Of a stretch of DNA of 64,000 nt, positions 1 to 12,359 are shown piece by piece (position 1 is the first letter of the stretch; each line of letters opens with the position of its first letter). Below the pieces are notes generated by a model. That model did no database searches. It was given only the letters and a program-made list of their open reading frames with translations, and had not been told where the DNA came from. The stretch lies in NCBI RefSeq assembly GCF_002795245.1, contig NZ_PGVG01000034.1:1-64000 (forward strand), in the 5' to 3' direction. Position numbers and translations under genes: made by a program. This DNA comes from Bradyrhizobium forestalis (GTDB taxonomy: Bacteria > Pseudomonadota > Alphaproteobacteria > Rhizobiales > Xanthobacteraceae).

Positions 1-2
1 GC

Positions 3-108
3 CTCGGAGGATGGACCGGCTACGCCTCGGAGCGGCCACCAGGTCCCATCACTATGCGCAGAGGGTGGCACCGCTTCAAGCAAATGTCAGCCGGTTGGAG
101 GCTCCGAG
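3..108. other. Nested-stem structured element, possible small RNA
   Basis: Three nested complementary stems can be read: CTCGGAG (3-9) with CTCCGAG (102-108); ACCGGCT (15-21) with AGCCGGT (89-95); and AGCGG+CCACC (31-40) with GGTGG (64-68) and CCGCT (71-75), a two-base bulge at 69-70. The terminal loop is about 23 bases. No open frame of interest covers it. I tested it by eye against cobalamin, glycine, SAM-II, SRP, tmRNA and RNase P consensus sequences and recognise none. It could be an unlisted RNA, a 3' UTR structure of the gene ending at 154, or a repeat. Strand is unknown, and the window begins here so it may be incomplete. Confidence 0.35.
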
Positions 109-153
109 ATATGTGCACGCCTTAGCCCACAGGGGGAGAGGGTAAGAACGTCA

Positions 154-606
154 TCACAGCTTCGTCGCGGCCCGCGACAAGAGCTTCCAATCGTCGCCCT
201 GCTTCTGCCAGTTCATCAGGATGTGAAGGTTGGTCGATACTTTCTTCCCATCGGCCGCCATCTCCTGCTCGCCCAGCCAGTGGAAGCGTACGATCGCGGC
301 AGGGCCGACGACCTTGATGGTGGGATCCTTGTATTCGATCGACAGGAATTTCGATTTGCCGTCGGTGGCGTTGGCGATGAAGGTCGCCTTGTCTTCGACC
401 TTGCCGCTGGAATGGCTGTAGCTCAGATCGTCCCAGCACAGTGCGCCGAGCGCCTTCGGGTCGGCCGCGATCTGGGCGAGGCGGAAGGCCTCGACCTTCT
501 TCGCCACGGCCTCTTCGTCGGCCGAGGCTGCGAGCACTGGTGTCGTGAGCGCAAGCGCCGAGACGGCAAGAGTCGAGAGAGCCAGATCGCGTCGGTTGAT
601 CGTCAT
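154..606 (-). CDS. NTF2-like (SnoaL/DUF4440) secreted protein
   Basis: A 150-residue protein with an N-terminal export signal: RRDLALSTLAVSALALTTP, then VLAAS, with a twin arginine right after the start, so Tat export is plausible. The rest fits the NTF2-like/DUF4440 fold, with the DDLSYSHSSGKVEDK region and a late DDWKLLSRAATKL strand. These small cone-shaped domains bind ligands or act as isomerases; no substrate can be named. The start at 606 is chosen because AAGGAGG lies just upstream of the ATG; a longer in-frame reading to 744 would bury that ribosome site. The gene is divergent from the HAD phosphatase at 761. Confidence 0.8.
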   Translation of the reverse strand: MTINRRDLALSTLAVSALALTTPVLAASADEEAVAKKVEAFRLAQIAADPKALGALCWDDLSYSHSSGKVEDKATFIANATDGKSKFLSIEYKDPTIKVVGPAAIVRFHWLGEQEMAADGKKVSTNLHILMNWQKQGDDWKLLSRAATKL

Positions 607-760
607 CGTTTCCTCCTTTTTGATCTTGCGCCGAGTGTTGCAGCCGCGCGCGGCTTTGTCGAGTGTCACGTGGCGGTCATGTGGATGCGTCATTGCGCGA
701 TCGAGGTCGTATTGATACGTCTTCCGTATCGATGCGTCGCGCATTTGGGAAAGTACGGAA

Positions 761-1447
761 ATGATCGAGGCCAGCTACGATGCGATGGGCAGGGCGTTGT
801 TGTTCGACATCGACGGCACGCTCGCCGACACCGATCCGTTGCACCTGAAGGCCTTCAACAAGGTGCTCGGTCCTCACGGCCATGTCTTCGATCACGCACG
901 CTTCTCCCGGGAGCTGCAAGGCTTCGCCAATGTCGCGATCGGCGAGCGCTTTCTGCCCCACGAGGCGCCGGAGAGGCGCGCCCTGATCCTCGACGAGAAG
1001 GAAGAGGTCTTCCGCACGCTGGTGGCCGGGCAGATCGCGCCTCTGCCCGGACTGATGGCGCTGCTCGACCGGGCCGATAGCGCCGGCATCCCCATGGTCG
1101 CCGTGACCAACGCGCCGCGTCTCAACGCCGAGCTGCTGCTCTCCGGCCTCGGCATCACGCATCGCTTCAAGGCGCTCGTGATCGGCGCCGAGCTGCCGCA
1201 TGGCAAGCCGCATCCGCTCCCCTATCAGGAAGGGCTGCGTTTCGTCAGCGCGAGGCCGGAAACCTCGATCGCATTCGAGGACTCCCGCACCGGCGTGCAA
1301 TCGGCCACGGCGGCAGGCATTCCGACCATCGGCATCCGGACCAGCCTCAGCCATGCTGACCTGGTTGCATCAGGCGCGGTCACGTCCGCCAGCGCCTTCG
1401 ACGATCCGGCGCTGCTCGCGCGTCTCGCGAGCGTCATGACCTGGTAA
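761..1447 (+). CDS. HAD-superfamily phosphatase (phosphoglycolate/beta-phosphoglucomutase-like)
   Basis: A 228-residue haloacid dehalogenase hydrolase. Motif I is LFDIDGTLADTD near residues 15-24 (nucleophile and acid aspartates), motif II is the VAVTNAPR segment, the lysine motif is GKPHPLPY and motif IV is AFEDSRTG. The helical cap inserted after motif I is the C1 type used on small sugar phosphates or phosphoglycolate. The substrate cannot be decided from sequence. It lies upstream of glpR but 107 bases separate them, so it may be transcribed separately. An in-frame ATG at 785, just before the motif I strand, is an alternative start. Confidence 0.85.
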   Translation: MIEASYDAMGRALLFDIDGTLADTDPLHLKAFNKVLGPHGHVFDHARFSRELQGFANVAIGERFLPHEAPERRALILDEKEEVFRTLVAGQIAPLPGLMALLDRADSAGIPMVAVTNAPRLNAELLLSGLGITHRFKALVIGAELPHGKPHPLPYQEGLRFVSARPETSIAFEDSRTGVQSATAAGIPTIGIRTSLSHADLVASGAVTSASAFDDPALLARLASVMTW

Positions 1448-1554
1448 GAAATGGCGTGGTGAGGCCTCTTCATCCATTAACCGTGATCGGCGCGCGCATT
1501 GACCGAAGGCGCGAACCGCCGCACCATGCATCATTCTGATTTGAGGCCGTTGCC

Positions 1555-2400
1555 GTGACCGGACTGACCCATCGCCAAGCCGAAATCCTCAACATCGCGC
1601 GGGCCTCCGGCCGTGTCATGGTCGAGGAGCTCGCGCGCCGGTTCGAGGTGTCCGCGCAGACCATCCGCAAGGATCTCAACGATCTCTGTGAGCGGAGATC
1701 GCTGACCCGCATCCATGGCGGCGCCATCATCGCCTCCGGCGTCGAAAACCTCGCCTATGAGGCGCGCCGCTTCGTCGCCGCCGACGAGAAGAAGGCCATT
1801 GGCGCCGCCGCCGCCTCGCTGATCCCGAACGGATGCTCGCTGTTCATCAACATCGGCACCACGACCGAGGAGGTCGCGAGTGCGCTGACCTCGCACGAGG
1901 ACCTCCTCGTCATCACCAACAATCTCAACGTCGCGATGCTGCTGTACCGCCATCCCCGCATCGAGGTGGTGGTCGCCGGCGGCACGGTGCGGCGTGCCGA
2001 CGGGGCGGTGGTCGGCTCGACCGCGACGCAGCTGATCGGCCAGTTCAAGGTCGACTACGCCATCATCGGCGCGTCCGCGATCGACGAGGAGGGCGCGCTG
2101 CTCGACTTCGACTATCGCGAGGTGCAGGTGGCGCAGGCCATCATCGCCAACGCCCGCAGCGTCATGCTGGTTGCCGATTCCACCAAGCTGCGCCGCAGCG
2201 CGCCGGTGCGCATCGCCCATATCACCCAGATCCAGACTTTCGTCACCGACCAGGAGCTCCCCGAGCGCCTCGCCACGATCTGCCACAGCAAGGGCATCGA
2301 AGTGGTGGAGGCGCTGCCGAAGGGGGCGGATATCGATGATGCACCGGCCGATGCCCAGGATGCGGCACCGGAAGCCGCGCCGGTGGTGCGGCTGAGATAG
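1555..2400 (+). CDS. glpR: Glycerol operon repressor, DeoR/GlpR family
   Basis: A 281-residue DeoR-family regulator. The N-terminal winged helix (residues 1-57) carries LTHRQAEILNIARASGR and the DeoR signature VSAQTIRKDLNDLCERRSL, followed by RIHGGAI. The C-terminal DeoR sensor domain (about 75-235) has the sugar-phosphate isomerase-like strands NIGTTTEEVA, VVAGGTVRR and ADSTKL. Family members repress glycerol genes and are released by glycerol-3-phosphate. It starts at GTG, with weak GAGG a few bases upstream. The C-terminal 35 residues (ADIDDAPADAQDAAPEAAP) are a low-complexity extension. Placement before glpD and the transporter supports GlpR, although a vapBC pair sits between them. Confidence 0.88.
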   Translation: MTGLTHRQAEILNIARASGRVMVEELARRFEVSAQTIRKDLNDLCERRSLTRIHGGAIIASGVENLAYEARRFVAADEKKAIGAAAASLIPNGCSLFINIGTTTEEVASALTSHEDLLVITNNLNVAMLLYRHPRIEVVVAGGTVRRADGAVVGSTATQLIGQFKVDYAIIGASAIDEEGALLDFDYREVQVAQAIIANARSVMLVADSTKLRRSAPVRIAHITQIQTFVTDQELPERLATICHSKGIEVVEALPKGADIDDAPADAQDAAPEAAPVVRLR

Positions 2401-2403
2401 AAC

Positions 2404-2820
2404 TTACGTACTGCTCCACGGGTTGAGCAGCGCCACGCCGGTAGGTTCGAAATCCCCGACATTGCGCGTCACAACGGTCAAGCCGTGAACAAGCGCGGTC
2501 GCTGCAATGAGGGCATCGCGTTCAGCCCGCGGATTGGGAACATGAAGTTGCGCACAACGCTGTGCGACCGCCGTATCGATAGCCAGGATCCGCCCCTCGA
2601 AACGGGCCAGAATGTGATCGTCGATCCAGGCACGCAGGACGGCACCTTGCACTGCGTCTTTGCGCCCGATCAGGCGCGCGCCAAGTTCAATTTCAAGAAT
2701 CGAGATGGCGGACATGAAGAAATTTGCCGCGGGCACCGCATTGGCCCAGGCGACGACGTTGCGATCAGCCTTGTCCGGCCGCCTCAGTTCGGAAATGACA
2801 TTGGTATCCAGCAGAAACAT
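2404..2820 (-). CDS. vapC: PIN-domain toxin, VapC type
   Basis: A 138-residue PIN-domain ribonuclease. The acidic Mg2+ residues are visible: LLDTNVISELRR near the start (first Asp), ILEIELGARL (Glu), AERDALIAATALV (third Asp) and TRNVGDF (last Asp). Such toxins cleave tRNA or rRNA when the antitoxin is degraded. The ATG at 2820 is chosen because it overlaps the antitoxin stop as TGATG, the usual translational coupling in these operons; the frame stays open to 3162 but that extension lies over the antitoxin. The pair runs opposite to glpR and glpD and sits between them. Confidence 0.9.
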   Translation of the reverse strand: MFLLDTNVISELRRPDKADRNVVAWANAVPAANFFMSAISILEIELGARLIGRKDAVQGAVLRAWIDDHILARFEGRILAIDTAVAQRCAQLHVPNPRAERDALIAATALVHGLTVVTRNVGDFEPTGVALLNPWSST

Positions 2821-3068
2821 CAGTCGAGATCGGCGGGCCTTGAGATGCCGCCCATGCGAGGCGCGTCGAAATCGAAGTCCGCGTTCGCCTGTGCCAGAGC
2901 GTCGGCGAGGCTCATGTGCCCGCCGCTCAGGCGCAAATAGTCCTCGATGGTCAGCAGGACATGGGCCGGGCGGCCGCGGTCCGTAATGAAGACGGGCCCC
3001 TGCGAGGCGGCTTTCTTGGCGCCGCTCGTATCCTGGTTGAATTCTCGGCTGGTCAGGGTGGTTACCAT
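2820..3068 (-). CDS. Antitoxin, Phd/YefM type, partner of VapC
   Basis: An 82-residue Phd/YefM-family antitoxin. The N-terminal domain begins MVTTLTSREFNQDTSGAKKA, the DNA-binding part, followed by GPVFITDRGRPAHVLLTIEDY, the family signature. The C-terminal DFDFDAPRMGGISRPADLD is the acidic or flexible tail expected to wrap the toxin. The start at 3068 follows the family N-terminus; a longer reading to 3110 adds 14 residues unlike the family. Its stop overlaps the vapC start by one base. An inverted repeat upstream (3115-3134) is the likely autoregulatory operator. Confidence 0.88.
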   Translation of the reverse strand: MVTTLTSREFNQDTSGAKKAASQGPVFITDRGRPAHVLLTIEDYLRLSGGHMSLADALAQANADFDFDAPRMGGISRPADLD

Positions 3069-3114
3069 CGTCAGCGCGTCCTCGTCGCAGCAATGCTTTA
3101 CGATCAACAACTAT

Positions 3115-3134
3115 ATGTAGATATGTTGCTACAT
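3115..3134. promoter_or_regulatory. Probable vapBC operator, inverted repeat
   Basis: ATGTAG, eight bases, CTACAT: a perfect 6-bp inverted repeat 47 bases upstream of the antitoxin start, in a locally AT-rich patch. Toxin-antitoxin operons of this kind are autorepressed by antitoxin binding to such repeats. The overlapping CAACA (3105-3109) and TGTTG (3124-3128) form a second, looser repeat. Confidence 0.5.
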
Positions 3135-3258
3135 TCAAGGTGGTCGGCGCTTTGCCACTCAATCGGGCCGTTTGCCTCCAAACTTTCCCGTTCTTGTTGC
3201 TACTTTCTTCGCCTCATTGGCGCTGAAAAAGTTCCTCTTTCACTTCCTCTCGCCTCTC

Positions 3259-3305
3259 TTTCATCTTGCTTTCGTTTTTTGGTGTGATCTAATCAAAAAC
3301 GAAAG
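3259..3305 (+). promoter_or_regulatory. Probable GlpR operator upstream of glpD
   Basis: A perfect 11-bp inverted repeat, CTTTCGTTTTT (3269-3279) and AAAAACGAAAG (3295-3305), separated by 15 bases, ends 33 bases before glpD. Overlapping it, TTTCAT (3259-3264) and TTTCGT (3270-3275) are direct repeats 11 bases apart. TTTCGTT-type repeats are what DeoR/GlpR-family proteins are known to bind. This is the most AT-rich stretch in the glycerol region, as expected for a promoter-operator. Confidence 0.6.
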
Positions 3306-3338
3306 TAACCGCCCGACGAACGGGCGGTCGCCCGGGGG

Positions 3339-4885
3339 ATGCGTCTGTTGGAGCGTATTTTCGATCTCGCCATCATCGGAGGCGGTGTTAACGGCTGCGG
3401 CATCGCGCGCGACGCGGTGGGGCGCGGCAACACGGTTTTCCTGTGCGAAATGAACGATTTGGCGAGTGGGACGTCGTCCTGGTCGACCAAGCTGGTGCAT
3501 GGCGGCCTGCGCTATCTCGAATATTACGAGTTTCGCCTGGTCCGCGAGGCGCTGATCGAGCGCGAGATTCTCTGGGGCATCGCGCCCCACATCATCCGTC
3601 CCCTGCGTTTCGTTTTGCCGCATCACGCCGGCCTGCGCCCGGCCTGGCTGCTGCGCCTCGGCCTCTTCCTCTATGACCACATCGGCGGCCGCCATTTGTT
3701 GCCGGCGACCCGCTCGGTCGATCTCAAGCGCGATGAGGTCGGCAAGCCGCTGATCCCGAATCGCTACAGCCGCGCCTTTGAATATTCGGATTGCTTCGTC
3801 GACGACGCCCGCCTCGTCGTGCTCAACGCGCGCGATGCCGCCGACAAGGGCGCCGAGATCCGCACCCGCACCCGCGCCACCGAGATTCGCCAGTCCGACG
3901 GCCTCTGGACCGTCAGCATGGTCAACACGCTGACCGGCGAGCGCTCGCAGGTCCAGGCGCGCGCACTGGTCAATGCCGGTGGTCCCTGGGTCGAGGACGT
4001 GCTCGGCCGCGGCGCCGGCGTCAATGCCAAGGCAAAAGTCCGCCTGGTGCAGGGCTCGCACATCGTCGTGAAAAAACTCTACGATCACGACCGCGCCTAC
4101 ATGTTCCAGAACGCGGACGGCCGCATCATCTTCGTGATCCCGTACCAGGACGATTTCACGCTGATCGGCACCACCGACCGCGACTATGACGGGGATCCCG
4201 CCAAGGTGAAGGCGACGGCCGAGGAGATCGAATATCTCTGCAAGGCGGCGAGTGAATATCTGGCCAAGCCCGTGATGCCGGAGGACGTGGTCTGGACCTA
4301 TTCCGGCGTGCGTCCGCTTTATGACGATGGCGCCAGCGAAGCCAAGGCCGCGACGCGGGACTACGTGTTCGAGCTCGACACGCCCGGTGGCGTTCCGCTG
4401 CTGTCGATCTATGGCGGCAAGATCACGACCTATCGGAGGCTTGCCGAGGAGGCCCTGGAACGCCTGGCGCCCTATCTTCGCAGTGCGAAAGCGCGCGAGG
4501 GCTGGACCGGCAAATGGCCGCTGCCCGGCGGCGACATGGATGTGTCCGATATCGACGGGCTGATCGCTGAGCTCCAGCGCGGCTATCCCTTCCTCAGCCA
4601 TGAGCATGCGCGGCGGCTCGCGCGCGCCTACGGCACACGGGCGATCAAGCTGCTCGGCGATGCGAAATCGGCGGCCGATCTCGGCCAGGCCTTCGGTGCG
4701 ACCCTGACCGAGCGCGAGGTCCGCTATCTCATGGCCAATGAATGGGCCGTCACCGCCGAGGACATCGTCTGGCGCCGTTCCAAGCTCGGCCTGCGACTAT
4801 CTGCCGACGAGATCGCGGCGCTTGACGACTGGATCAGGACCCACGCCGTGCCGCAAAGTCCCCTGCTGGAAGCAGGAGGACGCTC

Positions 4886-4889
<4 letters not shown>
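3339..4889 (+). CDS. glpD: Aerobic glycerol-3-phosphate dehydrogenase
   Basis: A 516-residue FAD enzyme that oxidises sn-glycerol-3-phosphate to dihydroxyacetone phosphate and passes electrons to membrane ubiquinone. The N-terminal FAD-binding fold is FDLAIIGGGVNGCGIARDA (about 8-26), followed by the GlpD signature SGTSSWSTKLVHGGLRYLE. The middle carries the substrate-domain ALVNAGGPWVEDV and IPYQDDFTLIGTTDRDYDG, and GGKITTYRRLAEEAL is a late FAD contact. The C-terminal DAO_C helical domain contains LMANEWAVTAEDIVWRRSKLGL. Length is normal for the family. The stop overlaps glpS by four bases (ATGA), so it is the first gene of a tightly packed operon behind the operator at 3259-3305. Confidence 0.96.
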
Positions 4890-5962
<1,073 letters not shown>

Positions 5963-5973
5963 GGGGATGCGCC

Positions 5974-8839
<2,866 letters not shown>

Positions 8840-8849
8840 GGGGGCAACC

Positions 8850-9179
8850 ATGGAGTCTATCGCATGGATGGCCTGGACGCTGCCGACCGCGATCTTCTTC
8901 GCCGCGCTGGCCTGCACGCTCGCCGTGATGACCTGGCTCGCCGCGGTCTATCCCGAGGCCGAGCGCGTCGGCGTGCTGCGCATCCCGACGACGCGCGGCG
9001 ATCGCCTGTTCGTCTCGTTGATCGTGGCCGCCGTCATCCACCTCGTGTGGATCGGCCTCGTCGGCACCGATCCGATCGCCACGCTGCCGGTCGGCGAGGA
9101 TGGTCTTGAGATTTCGAGCCTGTGGCTCGCAAGTGGAATTTCGCTGGCCACGGCCGTGCTCATTTTTCGCACGGTCTGA
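8850..9179 (+). CDS. glpU: Small glycerol-transport membrane protein (DUF2160)
   Basis: A 109-residue protein with three hydrophobic stretches: TAIFFAALACTLAVMTWLAA, LFVSLIVAAVIHLVWIGLVG and LWLASGISLATAVLIF. It matches the DUF2160 family, which occurs with glycerol ABC transporters as GlpU, though its part in transport is not well defined. It follows glpQ by 10 bases, with GGGGCAACC upstream of the ATG. It is probably an accessory membrane subunit. Confidence 0.85.
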   Translation: MESIAWMAWTLPTAIFFAALACTLAVMTWLAAVYPEAERVGVLRIPTTRGDRLFVSLIVAAVIHLVWIGLVGTDPIATLPVGEDGLEISSLWLASGISLATAVLIFRTV

Positions 9180-9256
9180 AGCTCGCGAAGGGACGGCCAG
9201 ATCCGGGGGGCAACCCGGGCCTGTATAAAAGTTTGTCGCTGCAACGGAGGAACAAC

Positions 9257-11053
9257 ATGCGACAGTTTAGGAGAAGGAAAGGTCCATTGACCAAGAATAG
9301 CTTTCTGACCATGTCCAGCGCCGCTGCGATCGTAGCAGTGTCGTTCGCCGTCTCGGCGCCGGTTCGCGCCGCCGACGACGCCGTGATCCAGAAGTGGATC
9401 GCGGAATTCCAGCCCTCGACGCTGTCGAAGGAAGACCAGAAGAAGGAGCTGGAGTGGTTCGCCAAGGCCGCCGAGCCCTTCAAGGGCATGGAGATCAACG
9501 TCGTCTCCGAGACCATCACCACCCACGAATATGAATCGCAGACGCTGGCCAAGGCGTTCTCCGAGCTGACCGGCATCAAGCTCAAGCATGACCTCATCCA
9601 GGAAGGTGACGTCGTCGAGAAGCTCCAGACCCAGATGCAGTCGGGCAAGAACGTCTATGACGGCTGGATCAACGACTCCGACCTGATCGGCACGCATTTC
9701 CGCTACGGCCAGACGGTCGTGCTGTCGGACTATATGGCGGGCGAGGGTAAGGACGTCACCGATCCCATGCTCGACGTCAACGACTTCACCGGCAAGTCGT
9801 TCACCACGGGGCCGGACGGCAAGCTCTATCAGCTGCCGGACCAGCAGTTCGCCAACCTCTATTGGTTCCGCTACGACTGGTTCACCAATCCCGACTACAA
9901 GGCCAAGTTCAAGGCCAAGTATGGCTACGAGCTCGGCGTGCCCGTGAACTGGTCCGCCTATGAGGACATCGCCGAGTTCTTCACCAACGACATCAAGGAG
10001 ATCAACGGCGTCAAGGTCTACGGCCATATGGATTATGGCAAGAAGGACCCCTCGCTCGGATGGCGCTTCACCGACGCCTGGCTGTCGATGGCCGGCAACG
10101 GTGACAAGGGCATTCCGAACGGCCTGCCGGTCGACGAATGGGGCATCCGCATGGAAGGCTGCCGCCCGGTGGGCTCGAGCGTGGAGCGTGGTGGCGACAC
10201 CAACGGTCCGGCCGCGGTCTACTCGATCACCAAATACCTCGACTGGTTGAAGAAGTATGCGCCGCCGCAGGCGCAGGGCATGACCTTCTCCGAGGCAGGC
10301 CCCGTGCCGGCGCAGGGCAACATCGCCCAGCAGATGTTCTGGTACACCGCCTTCACCGCCGACATGGTGAAGCCGGGCATCGCCGTGATGAACGCGGACG
10401 GTACGCCGAAATGGCGTATGGCCCCGTCGCCGCACGGTTCGTACTGGAAGGAAGGCATGAAGCTCGGCTACCAGGACGCCGGCTCCGTGACGCTTCTGAA
10501 GTCGACCCCGGCGGATCGCCGCAAGGCAGCCTGGCTCTATCTCCAGTTCATCATCTCCAAGTCGGTGAGCTTGAAGAAGAGCCATGTCGGTCTCACCTTC
10601 ATCCGTGAATCCGACATCTGGGACAAGTCGTTCACCGAGCGTGCGCCGAAGCTCGGCGGCCTGATCGAGTTCTACCGCTCGCCCGCGCGCGTGCAGTGGA
10701 CCCCGACCGGCAACAACGTGCCCGACTATCCGAAGCTCGCGCAGCTGTGGTGGCAGAACATCGGCGATGCGTCGTCCGGTGCGAAGACGCCGCAAGCCGC
10801 GATGGATGCCCTTGCGGCTGCCCAGGACTCCGTGATGGAGCGTCTGGAGAAGTCCGGCGTGCAGGGCGCCTGCGGTCCGAAGCTCCACAAGAAGGAGAAG
10901 CCGGAGTACTGGTTCGCAAAGGCTGAGAAGGACGGCACCATCGCGCCCCAGCGCAAGCTCGCCAACGAGAAGCCGAAGGGCGAGACGGTCGACTACGACA
11001 CGCTGATCAAGTCGTGGCCGGCCACTCCCCCGAAGCGCGCGGAAGCGAAGTAA
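9257..11053 (+). CDS. glpV: Glycerol ABC transporter periplasmic binding protein GlpV
   Basis: A 598-residue extracellular solute-binding protein (family 1), long for the class but normal for the glycerol-type GlpV. It has a signal peptide: basic MRQFRRRKG, a hydrophobic core AAAIVAVSFAVSAP, and likely cleavage after VRA. Binding-protein features include LTGIKLKHDLIQEGDVVEKL near residue 85 and the DGKLYQLPDQQFANLYWFRY strand. The ATG at 9257 is chosen because CGGAGG lies just before it; the frame is open further upstream to 9122 without a signal. It is the last gene of the glycerol operon, 77 bases after glpU and 21 before a strong terminator. Highest expression in the operon would be expected. 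Confidence 0.92.
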   Translation: MRQFRRRKGPLTKNSFLTMSSAAAIVAVSFAVSAPVRAADDAVIQKWIAEFQPSTLSKEDQKKELEWFAKAAEPFKGMEINVVSETITTHEYESQTLAKAFSELTGIKLKHDLIQEGDVVEKLQTQMQSGKNVYDGWINDSDLIGTHFRYGQTVVLSDYMAGEGKDVTDPMLDVNDFTGKSFTTGPDGKLYQLPDQQFANLYWFRYDWFTNPDYKAKFKAKYGYELGVPVNWSAYEDIAEFFTNDIKEINGVKVYGHMDYGKKDPSLGWRFTDAWLSMAGNGDKGIPNGLPVDEWGIRMEGCRPVGSSVERGGDTNGPAAVYSITKYLDWLKKYAPPQAQGMTFSEAGPVPAQGNIAQQMFWYTAFTADMVKPGIAVMNADGTPKWRMAPSPHGSYWKEGMKLGYQDAGSVTLLKSTPADRRKAAWLYLQFIISKSVSLKKSHVGLTFIRESDIWDKSFTERAPKLGGLIEFYRSPARVQWTPTGNNVPDYPKLAQLWWQNIGDASSGAKTPQAAMDALAAAQDSVMERLEKSGVQGACGPKLHKKEKPEYWFAKAEKDGTIAPQRKLANEKPKGETVDYDTLIKSWPATPPKRAEAK

Positions 11054-11074
11054 GCGGCGGGTAGAGAAAGCACG

Positions 11075-11103
11075 AAAGGCCGGGAGCGATCCCGGCCTTT
11101 TTG
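11075..11103 (+). terminator. Rho-independent terminator of the glycerol operon
   Basis: A perfect 11-bp stem AAAGGCCGGGA (11075-11085), loop GCGA, and its complement (11090-11100) run into a T tract. It lies 21 bases after the glpV stop. Confidence 0.9.
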
Positions 11104-11137
11104 TTGTTGGTGAGGCGCGCCGTTTCCACAAACTCGC

Positions 11138-11240
11138 TGTCATCGCCCGCGAAGGCGGGCAATCCAGTACTCCGAGACGGTTGTGATCGAACCGAGAAGC
11201 CGCGGCGTACTGGATTCCCCGCCTTCGCGGGGAATGACAG
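11138..11240. repeat. Interspersed palindromic repeat, family B copy 1
   Basis: About 100 bases with imperfect inverted ends: TCATCGCCCGCGAAGGCGGG at the left and CCCCGCCTTCGCGGGGAATG at the right, and an inner pair ATCCAGTACTCCGAG and GCGGCGTACTGGAT. Near copies lie at 13189-13292 and 19021-19123. Confidence 0.85.
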
Positions 11241-11258
11241 TCGTCGTGTGATTGGTCC

Positions 11259-12359
11259 TCACTCCGCCGGCTCGGCCGCCAGCGTCGGATAGTCCGTATA
11301 CCCCTTGGCGCCGCCGCCGTAGAAGGTGTTCTTGTCCCAGTCGTTCAGCGCTGCGCCCTGCTTCAGCCGCTCGACCAGGTCGGGGTTGGAGATGAACGGC
11401 TTGCCGAAGGCGATGAGATCGGCCGCGTTGGTGTCCAGCACCTTGGTCGCGAGGTCGAAATCGTAGCCGTTGTTGGCGACGTAGGCGCCGGAGAAGCGTT
11501 TGCGCAAGGACGCATAGTCGAACGGCGCGATGTCGCGCGGGCCGCCGGTGGCGCCCTCGACGACGTGGAGATAGACCAGCTTGAGCGCGCTGAGGCCGTC
11601 GACGATGTGGTCGAACAAGGCTTGCGGATTGGAGTCGGAGAGGTCGTTGGCCGGCGTCACCGGCGAGATGCGGATGCCGGTGCGATCGCTGCCGGCCTCA
11701 CTGGCGACGGCCTTGGCGACTTCCAGCATCAGCCGCGCGCGGTTCTCGATCGAGCCGCCATAGGCATCCGTGCGCTTGTTGGCGCCATCCCGTGCGAACT
11801 GGTCGAGCAGGTAGCCGTTGGCGCCGTGGATCTCGACGCCGTCGAAGCCGGCTTCCAGCGCGTTCTTCGTCGCACGCTTGAAGTCGTCGATAATGCCTGG
11901 AATTTCGGCAAGCTCGAGCGCGCGCGGCTCGGAGACGTCGGCGAAGCCGCCGTTGACGAAAGTCTTGCCCTTGGCGCGGATCGCGCTCGGCGCCACCGGA
12001 GCTGCGCGGTTCGCCTGGAGATCGACATGCGAGATGCGGCCGACATGCCAGAGCTGGATGAAGATCTTGCCGCCACGCGCGTGGACCTTGTCGGTGACCT
12101 TGCGCCAGCCGGCGATCTGGTCCTTCGAGTAGATGCCGGGCGTGTCCTGGTAGCCCTGCCCCTGCTGTGAAATCTGGCTCGCTTCGGTGACCAGCAGGCC
12201 TGCGGAGGCGCGCTGGGCGTAGTAGTCGGCGGCGAGGGCGCCGGGCACGAATGTGCCGGGAACGGCGCGGTTGCGCGTCAGCGGCGCCATGACAAGGCGG
12301 TTAGCCAGCGTGATCGGGCCGAGCTTGTAGGTCTCAAACAATTTGGTCGAACGGCTCAT
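11259..12359 (-). CDS. Old yellow enzyme-family NADH:flavin oxidoreductase
   Basis: A 366-residue FMN-dependent TIM-barrel ene-reductase, related to N-ethylmaleimide and xenobiotic reductases. Recognised parts are NRLVMAPLTRNRA (about 21-33), the FMN strand FIQLWHVGRISH, the substrate motif EIHGANGYLLDQF (His/Asn pair) and RTDAYGGSIENRARL. NAD(P)H reduces FMN, which reduces electron-poor alkenes or nitroesters. The start at 12359 is the only close methionine before the family N-terminus and has GGAAG upstream. No pathway partner is adjacent; the next gene, on the same strand 177 bases upstream, is a DUF1993 protein. Confidence 0.92.
   Translation of the reverse strand: MSRSTKLFETYKLGPITLANRLVMAPLTRNRAVPGTFVPGALAADYYAQRASAGLLVTEASQISQQGQGYQDTPGIYSKDQIAGWRKVTDKVHARGGKIFIQLWHVGRISHVDLQANRAAPVAPSAIRAKGKTFVNGGFADVSEPRALELAEIPGIIDDFKRATKNALEAGFDGVEIHGANGYLLDQFARDGANKRTDAYGGSIENRARLMLEVAKAVASEAGSDRTGIRISPVTPANDLSDSNPQALFDHIVDGLSALKLVYLHVVEGATGGPRDIAPFDYASLRKRFSGAYVANNGYDFDLATKVLDTNAADLIAFGKPFISNPDLVERLKQGAALNDWDKNTFYGGGAKGYTDYPTLAAEPAE

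Noticed and set aside
3..108. Cobalamin, glycine or SAM riboswitch, SRP RNA or tmRNA
   Set aside because: None of the conserved boxes (for example AGCCAGGAGACC or GGAAGGAAGCAGC) is present on either strand.
2821..3162. Longer reading of vapC reaching 3162
   Set aside because: It lies over the antitoxin in another frame, and the family N-terminus LLDTNVIS is at 2820 with a coupled TGATG start.
8948..11143. Very long minus-strand open frame opposite glpU and glpV
   Set aside because: High-GC codon bias leaves antisense frames open; its product is Arg/His/Gly-rich without a domain, while glpV has signal peptide, ribosome site and terminator.
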